Part shown: piece by piece, positions 9,496 to 23,200 of the stretch
Numbering within the stretch: position 1 is the stretch's first letter
Layout of the letters: every line of letters starts with the position of its first letter
NCBI RefSeq assembly: GCF_001577835.2
Contig: NC_029527.1
Location: forward strand, 9,020,094-9,084,093
From: Coturnix japonica
Lineage: Eukaryota > Chordata > Aves > Galliformes > Phasianidae
Reading direction: 5' to 3'
Length of the DNA stretch: 64,000 bases
Program-made: the position numbers and the translations under genes
Notes under the pieces: model-generated
Database searches by the model: none
The model's input: only the letters and a program-made list of their open reading frames with translations
What the model was told of the DNA's origin: nothing

Positions 9496-12400
9496 TCAAT
9501 CTGAATAATCGCTATCAAAAACCAAGGAGCAACACTCCATGCCCTGCACGTTGCCAGCACACGGGTTGGTGGAGCCTATGGAGCAGCTCTCCTGTTTGTC
9601 ACCTGCTCTGCACAGGGAGAACAGACTCTCCTGGGGAGAGGAATCCCAGAAATCCCTTCTCACGCTGGAGACCATCACACTTGTCTTGTTTTCAAGACTT
9701 CTCTTCGTTTGCTCTGCAGGTTGGAGCATGCTTTTATTGGAGCACGGCGCTGGCAGGGAGCTCATTGTAAGCCTGGGCTGAGCACCGCTGAGCATCTGTG
9801 GAGGGGGAGCTGCGGGAATTGTGTTAGAGCTGGCTAAACTGAGAGCAACTGTATATCTGGGAAAGCAATTCTTTCTGGTGCTTCCCAACCCGATAATCCT
9901 GTTTGCTCTTACTTGCTTCAGCCCACCATCAGCACACCTGGCGAGCTCCCTTTTTTTCTTGCTAGGGTATGTTTTCTTCCTCTCCATTGCTTTATTCCAA
10001 GGGATCCTTCCCACCTTCTGCCTTGCCTTGTTCCCTACGGCTATGTTCTCCAGCTCCAGGTCTGTGGACGAGTTCCCATCTCTTTGCCCAGACACGTTGC
10101 TTTGCACAAAGAGATGGCACACTTGAGGCTGCCTCTGTTGTGATGGCGTCAGGGGTTTAAATCCTCCAGTGCCTCTGCGGATTGCCTTCCTCAGAGGAGT
10201 GACTGGGGATATCTCCTGCAGTATGGGAATGTGCTTCTTCCGACCATCCCCCAGGAACTGGCTGTTAGCACTGAGCACACACGGATGGTGAGAGCAGCTC
10301 TGTGCTACCAAAGCAGATTCCACTTCCCTGCCACACACGGCTGTAGCAACGGGGCTGACTTTGTTTTCAGAAGCTGTATCGGAGCCACTCCGAGGTGTCA
10401 CATCCCCAGTGACTCTGTGCTGCTTCCCCGCTGCAGACAGACCCGAGGAGCTGCAGCCCCCCATAGCACAGCAGCACAGCCAGCGCGCTTTCTGCTGATG
10501 TGGGCCACAGTCTTGGCGTGTGCCAGGCGAGGTCTGGGAGGAGTTATCCACCATCCTGGGGGGGGCTCTGGCACTGGACATGAAGGTCTGCAGCTCAGCT
10601 AAGGCACTGGGGAGCTTCAGGGAGTGTAATTCTTCACACAGCTTCAGGTGGTGGTCACCGAGCTGGGCTGGCAGCGACTCCAGGCCCTCCTTCAGCTGCT
10701 GGACACTGGATTTCACGTCCGAAATCTCCACATCTTTCTGGGGGAGCAGTTAGCAGAAGCAGAAAACAATGCATTAGAAAGTGTGATAACAGGATTCAAA
10801 GAAGAAACTCTGGTATAGTGCATCAGAGAGACGCCTTAAGTTAAGACCCAATCTTAGCAATTTGTATCACTCTATGTAAAACATATTTATTGTGACCCAA
10901 AAGTGGGCACGCACTGCACCATCTCCTGCAGGAAAGGCATGTGATAGAGCAAGAAAGCAGTGCTTCACCGTGTGCCTGCCACCACAGGGCACTGTTGGGC
11001 TCCCTTTGCCCCCACCAGGATTCCATCAGCACTGACAGCACTGTGTTCAGGCTCCTGGGTAAGCATCAGCCAGTATGTGGTCCAGAATTTGCATTTTAAT
11101 ATGCTTTCCCCATTCATTACAATAGAAACTGTCTACTTTGTAACCTTCAGTCTGAAGACAATTTAATATCCAGTTAATATTTGGAAGAAATTGGAGAAAT
11201 TCAGAACGAAGATTCAGAATAAAAGATTAATTTCCCCACTTACGGCCGCCAGCCTCCCCTCCATCTCCAGCAGCGCCCGCTCCATTTGGCTTTTATCTTC
11301 CAGGGCTTTCAGCACCACGTTGCTGTGACTTTGAAGAGCATCTTGCACTAAACAGGCAAATCAATAAAAAACACATTTGGTCTTTCATTTGTAAATATGA
11401 ACAAAGAGCTATCAATACTATCGCTACTTCCGCCACGGCTTGGCATGAAATACTTCACTGTGCTGTGCAACCACAGCTGAGCTCTCCCCGAGCACCAAAC
11501 AATGAACAGTGGGGTACATGCTTAATGCAAAGCACTTGGAAATTATAAGATGCTGAGTACAGGCCAAATCTCATTTACTGTGCTCTATTATATGGCAGCC
11601 GGAGATGAAAGGCTACGTGAAGCTGGAACGCTTGCTTAGCTCAGTACAAGGAAGGCTGAGGTGAATACAGACAGCACTGGGAGAAGGACCCCAGTGCCTG
11701 GTTTACAGTTTACATGGATGGGGCAAATCCTTGGCAATCTTATAGAACCACAGAATCATTCAGGTTGGAAAAGACCTCTGTGATCATCCAGTCCGACTGT
11801 CCACCCACCACCAATGCTGCCCACTAACCATGTCCTTAGGTAGCACATCTCCCCTTTCCTTGAACCCCTCCAGGAACAGTGACTCCCCCACTCCTGGCCA
11901 CTCTTTCTGAGAAGAAATTCTTCCTAAGATTCAACCTGCAGTCATCCTTTAAAGCCATAAATGATGAAACAGAAGAAGCGATGCTCTCTAGCCATGTCTG
12001 CTCTTCCCTTTGAGCAGCACAGGAAGGTGTAGATGTGTGGCTGGGGGCGGAGCGCTCACTGGTTGCCCCAAAACAGGATTCAGGGCTCTCCTAAAACAGT
12101 GTTCCCAAACCAGCTGGGTGGGATAAGCAAAACTCAGGAGTTCTGGAATGCTGCTGTGTGCCCGAGGGAAAGATCCACACAGAGTGATGTTCCAACAAGT
12201 GGCTGCAAGAGCTCTGCAGTTCATTAATCCTCTTTTCCTGCAGATCCAATATGTTTGATTGACTGTGGTGTCTGTGGAGCCGAGAGCCCTGCTGAAGAGG
12301 TTGCTTCACGTGGAGTATTTATCTCAGCTCCTCAGGGCAGCTCCTCTCACCCCAGGGATGCTGCTCCCCCGCTGCAGCACCACACAGTGCTCGGCATCAC

Positions 12401-14246
12401 TTCTCCTGCCCAGCTATTTTCATTAAGCTCACAGGAACTTAATTATCCTGGTGGCTCTGCCCTTCTGTCAAACTCGTGATGGAATTGGCCAGAGTTAAAA
12501 ACTATTAAGGAGAGACAGGCAGAAGGGGTTATACACGCTTTGGTTTCATGAAAACCAGGGACTTTTGAAAGGGTACATTTAGGTAAAGAGAAAAGAATGA
12601 GATGTGAGCTATTATAGGCTGTTGCGTTTGTTCTCATGCTGCCCAAGGTTTTAACTAGACATTAAAGGAACGAGCAATCAAAGATATGGAGGAAAATGGA
12701 ACAAAACAGAACAAGACTCCATGAAAGGCAGATTGTGCCCAACTAATGCAATACCCAATGATAAGAGAGGTGATTTGTTAGATGAAGGCAATGCAGTGGC
12801 CTTTGTGTAGACTCAAACAAAGCTTTTCTTTGGAAATCATCACGGCATATGAAAAAAACTGAGACAAACTGTGAGGTGCATAAAGGCTCTGGGAAGTGGT
12901 GGCTGGAGAGGACAAACTCAGGGCAGTCCTGCAGGAGCCTTCCACAGTGACCTGGGTGCAGGTGAGGCAGTGGGCAGCCAGCAGGTAACACAAGGCTGTG
13001 TGCTGGGTCACGTATAGCTTGTTAAATGGGTTTGTAATGATGGAAGAGGTGTTTCAGTGGCTCCTTTCAGAGTCTGCATCTCCCTGGTTAGACCCAAGCA
13101 CCCCCTGCACTGTTTCTAGGAGGCTGCCAGCCCCTTGCAGGCCTGCAGCCCCACCGAGGGGAGGAAGGCAGCAGCTGCTGAGCGAGGAAAGCCCCTCTTG
13201 TCACTCCATCCCATTCCAGCTGTACACAAGGAAGGCTTACCCCAGCTTGCTGCTCTTCCCCATATGCTTTATTTTAACTCTGAATTATTTTTAAAGCTGA
13301 TTTCCCCTGCCTATCTGTTCTTCCTCAACACGGTATCCTTGGTTTAAAAATAGTGTTGCATCCTCCAGGCTTGTGATCTGCACACACATTTGACTCAGCA
13401 CAGCATGCTGCAGGCAGGCTCCCAACAGCCTTTGGAACACACTCCATTTGTACACGTAGGAGTGTTCTGCAGAAAAACCTCAGTGCAGAGGAGGGGCACT
13501 CTCCTCCCTCGCTGCCTTCCACACCAAGGAGCGTTCAGACTTGTCAAACATTATTAAACACAACAGAAATGTGTGTTGATCTACGCTGAGAAAAGGCATC
13601 GAGATGGCTGAGGTAGAATCAGATCAAGGGCCCTGCTAGTCAAAGCTCTTGGCTTTGAAAATGATCAAGAACAGCTGCCTCAGAGAAAGTCTTCTACAAA
13701 TAAACCCTGCAGTGGATGGTTACTGAATAACTCAATCACAGAGGACAAATCTTTACCCGGTTAATGAGTGGATTATGCACGGGCTTGTGCCTCTCTTCAG
13801 GTATTTCACTCCAAGCCAAATAGATTTTTCCAACCTGGAATGTTGCTATGGTTGGGTTTACAGTACCGTTGTCTTGGAACGCTGCTGGTTTGCATAAATA
13901 ACATAAGCAATGTGAAATTCATTAGGAGAGAGAATGCTGCAAGTCCTCAGGGTGGGCAGTAGGTGAGCCCACCCAGTCAGCCCATCCTGCTGCCCAGTGC
14001 TGGGTTTTGTCAGAGAATTGCATTGACTCATACCTCTGTAAGGGAAATATTGCACATTATTCGCTATCTTTGCTGGCAGGAGGGGCAGATTGTCAGCAGT
14101 GTGCTAGGAAGATGCTAAGAAGTTTTGCAGAGGATATGGCTGTTGTGAGTTGTCACAGCTGGAACTGCCAGATAGCAGAAAAGCAAGGCAGTTCAGAGAG
14201 GGCTGAGCTGTGAATACGAAGATTTGTATATGTATATATATGTGTG

Positions 14247-14289
<43 letters not shown>

Positions 14290-17200
14290 AAGCTTTGATA
14301 TAAATGTGAGTATTAAACGAAAATGAGGAAAATAGAAAAGAAATTAGTTACAGCAGCTGAGACCAGAAAAAGCAAGCAAATGGTGAGCCAGCAAGTCAAC
14401 CAGATAAACTCTTTGCAAGGCAGATCCGAGAACACAGGTCTGCTTCCCTCTTTACATCCCACTGCACAGCACACTGAGATGGGTGCAAGGCACAGAGCAG
14501 CTGTGCTTCTGTGAAAGCTGCTCAGGCAAATGCTGTCTCATTGATGGTGCCAGACGCAGCTCTATCCGCTGTGTGCATGCACATATGAACAAATGCACAA
14601 AAGAGAACAGTTTTGATCTCATTGCAAAGAGTGTGCCAGCACAACAGCATTTGGAAGGATATTTTCAGCAATATTTTCTGTTTTCTTCTCACACGGTGGC
14701 TATGTAGACTCTGCCAAATGTACATGCTGCTCACTGCTGTAAACGAGGCCTATGGCACTCCTGAAATGCTTCTAATGAGAACAGACTTAATTTCAAGTGA
14801 TGCTTCCTTTACTTCCCAGCGTTGTTTGAATGGCCTGGTGTACAACTTCTGTCTCCGAAGAGAGTCTCGTCATCTTCCGCATTCAGCTCCTCACGTCAAA
14901 TGCCCCACCACCAATTGCTTAACACCTCTACCATGTCACCCACATCCCACGGTGCTGTATCACCAGCCACTGCCACTCAGTGCTTTATTGGCTCTGAATT
15001 TACTTCTCCGTCAGCTGAGTTTAGGAATTTTACAGAGCCTTTTTGAAGGAATTACCTCAGCTGGGATCTTTTCAAGGCACAAGTGTGGGCATTTATGTGG
15101 TGGGAACTTAATTATCCATCACCGTGACACCAGTCAAATGGCAGTGTTTATCAGCAATTAACCAGTGACAGATGAACCTCCCAGAAATAGAAAAAGAACA
15201 ACATTGTGGAGTGTGTGATGATTTTCATTATATATTCAACATTCTGCAGCATGATACATTACAGAAAGTGCCAATTTCTCTTTTCAATTGCTTTGAAAAT
15301 CTAGCAGCAGGCACCTCTGGGAGGTTTCTCATTTCATTCAAGGCACATTTATTTAAAATGGTTACAGAAAAGAAACAGGGCAGATGAGCAAATGGCAGAG
15401 AAGGACGAGGGGGAATCATGAACAACAGATTTAATTTTCAGTGCCATGACAACAATTTCTGTGCTAGAGGTGTATGAAATTAGGCAAAGTCCTGCCTCAG
15501 AGTGGACAGGCTGAGACACTGAAGCAACCAGGGGATGGACAAATGCACAATAGGAAGCTTGCTGTGCTGGCCAAAGCAGACAGGATTTTTGGTTACATTG
15601 AGGTCCCACAAAGAGCACTTGCCAAGCACAGCAAGAGAGCTTTCTTACTACAATAAGATTGATATTTTGAACACGTGTGCTACCACAGCCTGTTGAAAAA
15701 TGCATCAGGCTCCTCTGCTCATGCCTGAGAGGGCTGTGTTGACTTAAAGGGTAAGTGTCAAAACTGTGCATCTTAGAAGCCACATTTTGCTGCACAGATA
15801 AGATTCTAGTGCTCTTCATCTTGCTTTTCACCTAAGAAGAATAGTATCAGAGNNNNNCAGAAAACTGCAAACTACAGTGAAAACTTGAGAATGACTTAAA
15901 ACTTGGATGTGAAAACATAGGATATAAGTATCAACAGTATTTTTAGTGAGCACTTCGTTAGTGTATCAGATACAGTAAAACACAAAGCCATAGAGGTGCC
16001 TTTATCTACACACACACAGTGTCTGACCATACAGCACTTAAGTTCTTTGACAAAAGGGAGCAAAGAAAAAGTAAGTATAACAAGAATGGAAAAACCAAAC
16101 CCATGCTGTAACTAAGCCTCTCTTGGCTCTTTACCCTTACGAGGAGCAGCTGTGAATGGCATGAGACGCCTATATCAGCTCAGCCTGGAGGCATTCAGTA
16201 GTTTGACTGTGCCCTCTGCTGTTAACAGAAGCACTGAAAGGACTCACGTGTCCTGGAAACGGTCTCCAGGTGAACAGAAATTGATTTGTTTCTTGAATTG
16301 AACTCTTCTTCAAACTTGTCCAAGCACGATTGCAGCTGCAGGAGTGGAGGTAAGTGAGAAAATTATATGTTGTCTTTTATTTGCTTGTAAAAATACAGCC
16401 TTAAATGCCACAGAACAATGGGCAACTGTCTGTTACTTCAAACAGTTGGTTGGTTGCAGCCCCAAAAGAGACCTGGAATGGCTCAAAAGACAAGTGAGGG
16501 GTTGCAGAAGTCTTACATTATTTTGCAATAGAGGTATGAATCTGTTCATAAGAAGCCAAACACTAATGATAACAGCTAAATTATTTATAAAAAAGTAGAG
16601 GGGAGAAGAAACATTCACCTTTAGACTGTGAGACTACACTGGGTTACTTTTTCCTGAGCGTAAGGTACTGTCTGTGGGCAGAGGCTTTTGTATTTGTAGA
16701 GAGCCATTACAGCCTGTTCCTGCTCCCAAGCCCCAGAGAAATTCCATTACTGACCCTGAGACAAGGCCCTATGGCCTGTAACCCTAAGGATTGGCCACAA
16801 AAAGCATGGTATGTGCAAAAAGCATTGGCATTTGTTGGTCTGAAGTATTTGTGTGCTCACAGCAAACAGTACACTAAGTTAAATATCAGTGAAGGAAGTG
16901 TGAGAAGGTGAATGCTGAGTAGCATTTCTAATTCTTCCTTCTGGGCTCTGAATTTGCTTTAACTTACCCCTTGGAGCCTGTCGTTGATGCTGGAAATGAA
17001 GGTGCTTAACACTTCTCTAAAATGGAGGAGAAAAGAAAAATTAAAAGCCAGAAACACAGCAGGTATAGGACACACATGTAAGTTATGGAAGTAGTCAGAA
17101 ATTGGAAATATCACATTTAAAAAATACATACATACATATATATATGTGTGTATGTATGTGTGTGTATATATATATATATAATATACACACACATACACAT

Positions 17201-20200
17201 ACATTACGCACACATATATATGTATTATTTTAATACATATTATTTTAACTCTGCTGATCCTGGCCTAGCATTTCTGCCTCTCATGGAAGTTCCAGGCATG
17301 TTTGCACAGCTGCATGTTGGCTGCTGGGTGCTATTGCTGTGCTGTCTGGTCCAGAAGGACCTGCTCTGGGTGGAGATGGAGTGCCAGTTGCTGAGATACA
17401 TACATATTATATTTGGACTAAAATAGGTGTGGGGGGGAAAATAGGGAAAAGCTGCAGCATCAACAAAGGAAGAACATACAGCACAAGTCCTTTTCTCTTG
17501 AGATTACGCCTGTGGTTTCTGTTATCCATCCTTTGGAGTGGAGTGAGCCTATCAAGAACCAGGCTATATTCATGATTAACCTATCAAGCCAAAATGCACG
17601 GACTGTTGCTAAGCACAGTGATAGCTTATTTCCTCTCAGGAGTTTTGGGTCATTTTAAATTGATCATTTAGTCATCCAAATTACAGAGGTCAAAAAGGTG
17701 GAGGCCAGGTAGAGTGTAGCAGTGAGAAGCAGGCAAGGCTCCTGCAATTCTTTCCAGCATTTATGAAAAGAATAAGTTCATTTTGATCATCAGACACACA
17801 GGAGATGCAAACGGATAAATGATATATTTATTTCTGTGAAGGTAACACACCTATTTCGGTAAGCGTGCCTAAAATCTGAGCATGCATCTGTAGTATGGAA
17901 AGAAACATATTGAATTTAAAAAAGAAATGGAGGATAATTTAAGATTTCTGTCTGAACATTTAAAAACGCATGTCCATTCCTTACAATTTGGGTACAAATA
18001 CAGAAATCCTCCCTTTTTCCAATGAGCACCAAGCACCACGTTTTTGCATTGTCAGAATCATGGTGCCTGTTGTAAAAGAGGAGGAGATGTGCAGTCTGAT
18101 CTGATTCCAGGCTTTTAACAAAAACCTGTTTCACTTGGAATGTTACTTTACAAAATGTACAGAACGAAGAATTATTTATAGGTGTGCTGGGGAGCTTGCC
18201 ATCTTTCATTTGAGATTGAAAAGACTGGCTTAATCCTTAAGTCATAGAGGTCTGATAGCTGCATTTAATTCTTACTGCTTGACAGAGGGCTCGTCATCAA
18301 ATTGTACTTGGCTGTTATCAAAAACACACATAAAATCCTGCATACAAGTAACATTATAGGGATTTGTGTGGGTTTATGTTACAATCATCACATCTTCCTC
18401 TGCACACGAGTGTTCTTGGCAGCCTCCTCATCTGTCTCAAAGGTAAATGTCACACCAGGAGTCCCTTTGATGAGTCCCAATAAAGCCTATAAATTTTTTA
18501 GAACCACGCGCTTTCATAGAGAAGCAACACAGGAGGAAAAAAAAAAACGAACAAACCCCTGCTGACTAGAGAGAGAGAAGACAAAGGTAAATTCAGGTTA
18601 TAGTTCTGGCTGTTCCTCGTGGCTTATGGCTGGAAGCATTACACAACTCTTGCTGCAGATAAACCCTATTCTTTTATCCTGCCACTCTTTGCAGTGAGAG
18701 ATTGTCTAAAACCTGGAATATGCAGCTGTGCCGTGTCTAACTTTAAAAGAGGAGCTGCAGGGAGTGATAACAGACTTCACAGAAGGAGTTTGTGTGGGTA
18801 CATACCGGTCGTATTTGTCCTTTATTTTGTTCTTATTTGCTTTGAAGTTTTCCAGGACTCTCATCCCCTGTCCTGCTCCAAAGCTAAGCAGCCCTTTTTC
18901 TTTCGTATCTTCATCAAATAGCTGTGGTTTTGCTTGGTATTTGGTAAAAATACTGGGCTCGCTCTGTTGCACAAAAGAAAGAAAAATGAAGTATAAAAAT
19001 AATCAGAAAGTTGATTAGCAAAAAGCATTTGTGTACCAAGTACTTTGTATAAGCAGGGCTCATGGTGATTGGGTGTGACAGACTGGATGGGGATGCTGAA
19101 GTATCATGAGGTTATTGCTCACTGACTGTGCCTCGTTAGATGGGCTCAGTGGGTTGATGGTTGGGCTGGATGATCTTAGTGGTCTTTCCCACCCTTAACA
19201 GTTCTATGATTGGCTCCTTGTGGAACAGACACCCAACCTGAATTTCTTCAAACTCAGGCTTTTTCCTCACCCTCACTCTTTCCAGCTGATTGCTGTCATC
19301 AGCTGCATTGATATTTTTCCCTGTACGCTTAACACAGAGACTGCAAAAATGATTTCAGGGAGCTCCCTGCACATTAATCTAAAGAAAATCCTATTGAATT
19401 TCCTGCTAGTTGACATCCTTTGCTGCTGAACATCATCAGACTATAGCTCAGTTTTTCACATGTTTCACTGCTCTTTCATCTTGAAGAGCGAATTTCCTTT
19501 CCTGCGTCTGATGAAAAGCTACACAGTTAAAGGGCAAGCTCTTCAGCAAAGTGCAGGGACAGCGGATGGGATCTGGGACTGAACGGCTGCCTGGGGCTAT
19601 GGAGCTGGCATGACTGTTTTTTTCCTAATCTTTGCTCCCAGGTGTCTTTATTTGGATCTGGCGTTATCTGCTAGTGAAGCAGGAGCTATTTTAGCGAGGC
19701 TGGTAACATCAGAAGCCACGTGCTACGGGAAGAAGATTTTGAGCACAGAAGCTCTTCATCCACAAGCATTTGGAGATCTGCCACAACAACAGTACTACAA
19801 GGTAACTCTGTGGAACTGAATACCTGTGTTTCTCCTGTGGAAAGCTAATAACAATTAACGCAGAGTTGTTCAAAGAGCAGACAACGCTTTCTACCTTACC
19901 TAGGGGATCTAAAGACTTCAGCTTGAGACTAATTTCACATTAGGTTGGTAATCAAAAAGAATCAAAGAAAATAATGCTTATCTCAATAATGGTCATTGAT
20001 GAGAAATGGTATTTTTTTAGCTAACCAGGCTGCTTTCTAGTTGCTGTAACTATATACTCTTCTTACTGTATCAGAAGGTAACCGGGTTTGCCAAATGTTA
20101 GTACCTATTTCTGTATTCACTGCTAATTTTGGATGGTGGCTGTGTGCCTGGGCAGGGCTGAACGAGGGAGCAAAACTCACATCCTGGGAGTTGTGCTGGC

Positions 20201-23200
20201 CCAGCTGCACACCCAGCTCCAGCGGTGCTGCTGACTGCACATTCTCTGGGCAGAACTGGGAGCCGAAGAGCACCTGGGAATCACTCAGACTTGAGTAGTC
20301 ACTCGGAGCACTGCTCCGGGAAAAGAGCTTGTTTGGCCTGAAATGGGGCAGAGAGAGGCTTGTGAGTATAAATAGCAAATTAATAGGTAGCATATGGCTG
20401 GACAGATTGATCTGGTTGTTAGAAAAAGTTCAAATGTAATGGCATGCTACTCTAAAGGTGTGTTGTAGCCTTAGGTGCTGTTTCTCAATAGCAGGTAGAT
20501 GAAATCCATTCTTCCTCTCCATCCAACTGTGTCACCATGCAAAGCCTTTCCCCAGCCTGTCCATGAGAACAAAAATCTCACCATGTAACATATCCTAAAA
20601 TGCATCAAGGAAGAAACAAACTGAATTAGTTCAAAGCAAAATGTTTGCTAATAAATCACAGAGGCTTTTTTTCTGATCAATTCTGGCAAAACAAGGATAA
20701 ATGAACTGAGAATTACAGATCAAAATTAACGATGTAGGCTCTTAGGCAGGGTTTTCCTTCCATATCAAATCATATAACTAAAGGAAGAATAGAACAGGAG
20801 ACTCATTTTTGTTTCTAACAAAAGATCATCACCCCAGTGTTTATTAGCAGTGACGTCTTCAGTTAATCTCCAGTTTTGGAAGGAGCCCAAACATCATACA
20901 CAGAACAGAGAGAGCGTTTAGTGGGAGCCTGCTCAGCCTCCTCCATATAGCAGTGTTGGTGACAATACCATCTTAATGCTTTTGGCTTTGAGCTCACTGC
21001 ATATGCTGAGCTGCAGGGCTTTGGCTGGCAATGTAAGTATCGCATCTCCTGCACTGTTTTTCTAAACCCATCCATCTTTTAACCAAAAAAGCTCCTTCTT
21101 AGTTTGAGGAAGGGTTTTTATGCTCTTTATGTATTGACAGTAAGGCACTTAGTTCCATAATCCCCTTTCAGTTATACCAAGTCTGGTATAACTGGAGCAT
21201 GTCACGTCCCATAACCTGCTCCTCTGCTCAGTCCCTTGGCATTACCTAACGTCTGAATTACAAGATTCCAATACAAAGAGTTCTGTTGCTGACGTTCTGA
21301 GGAGCTCAGAGGACTTTACGAGCCATGTAACTCCCCAGGCTCACTCTGCGCTGATGCTATGACCAAAGAAGGCTATTGGCAGCCCTGGAGCTTCATTTTT
21401 CTGTTTTAAGCCTGCTCTCTTGGTGGTCAGTTTAGGAGTGATGACACTTTGCAAACTATGGGGGGAGATGAAACAGATGCCTCTTGGAGCACATTCACTC
21501 CCTTGAGCAGTGGAATTCTTTCTCCCCTGCTCAGCACTGCTGGCTGTGAATTTACTAACGAGGCCATCTGGGCAAGGCATCAGCCTGGCCACACGTGGCC
21601 CAGAACTCTCTGTGATGGTGAAATCAGACAACCACCTGACTGTTTCCTTCAGGATGCCTGAGCTTCACGGATGCGTGATCTGCTCTAAATATAAACCCTT
21701 CCTTATAAACAGCAAGAAAACATCCTCGCTATTTAATCCTGGTTAGCAGTCCCTCTTAGGTGATGCAGTAGTTCATCTTGGGAGAACTTTCAGCCTTCTG
21801 CTAAGATGAGCCTTTCCCTGTGCCATTCATGCATTTGTGCCAGGAGTGCTCCCAAAGCACTACTGTATGCATTCAAAGGAAGGGAAGGTTTTCATTTGTA
21901 AGATAGGCACCATCACAAGCTGCTGTCAGCTCCAAGATTGCTAACTTGTGCTCTGCTGACCGATGGGGCGGTTTCTTCTTCCCACCTAACTTTCTGCAAG
22001 GTATTGCGATATTGGCAACTGCCATCTACTGTAATATGAGCACGGCCTAAAAATCTGCAGCCCTCTGCATAGCTGGGGAGTCAGCTGGTTCTCTGCTGTC
22101 TCAGTTTCCTTGTCACTGGTGGGAATTCCTCCCCCTATCCCTAAAGATAAGTTGGATCTTTTTGAAGCTTCTTGCATGTTCCTGAGGTGCATTTAGCACA
22201 TCCAAATACATGCTGAGCGTGGCCACACGCAAACAGATCGCCTTTCGTTTAAAGGTTCTGCCTTGCCCCAAAATAGCTGTCAGATGCAACAAACGGAGAC
22301 ATGCAGTGTGTAGTAAATCTTCTCTTCTTGTGTTCTCTTGATGTTTCTAGAATTGCCATGCCAAACCTTATAAATTGTCCTAGGCCTTATTAGTCTGTGG
22401 AAACAATTTGAACTCTGTTATTAGGTCCAACACCAAATGCTAAGAGTCAGCTGGAAAAGCAAACAGTCTTCTACAGTTTCCAAAGCAACATTTGTCTGTG
22501 ATGCTGCTGGGATTGTATTTAGCCCCATCACCCACACCAAACCTGTGCCAATGTCCCTCCTCTTCCACAGCTCTGTGGGTGAAGCTCACCCTCTTTAAAG
22601 CCTCTTTCCTGAAGAAATCTTTCTCTCCTGGTAGTGATCTTAAGTAGTAGCAGTGCAGTACTATTGCTTTCCTCCTGCTTTCTATGCAAAAATCTCCCTG
22701 CCCTCTCATCTAGTGGCTAGGACTGCATCATAATAAATCCAACTGAAGAGCTGTGAGCTGCATTTCACCGGCTCTTTCTCACAGCTTTAGTCTGTATCTG
22801 TAGGAACTCTGCCATGCTGCTCTTGTCATTAGTTTTTGCTGCCTGCCAAAGTGTTCATCAAACAAGGATGAGCATTTGCACTGGGTGCAGAGAAGGAACT
22901 TCAGCATCCAGGGGGCTTGGAGGGCTTTAAATCAAGGAGGCTTAGCTGCTATTTCTGCTCCCAGCCATTTACCATCTCTGCTGGAGACTGCCAAAGCTTA
23001 ACATTATTTTTCTGTTCTCTATCCTGTGGAACTCAGTGACCTGCTTGCTGCAAATCATTTGTTTCATTTCTACATTCATATCCTAAAAGGAATTTCTACA
23101 AAGTGATTTTGGCAGTGGCCCCAATGCATTAACCACAACAGGATTTCTTACAGCCGCCACCTCCAGTTTCCAGGTAGCAGGCTCAGAGTCCTTCTGCTCT

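Noticed and set aside
14613-15161. 182-codon + strand frame inside an IHO1 intron
   Set aside because: No similarity, no repeat or domain pattern and no supporting signals; kept out as chance.
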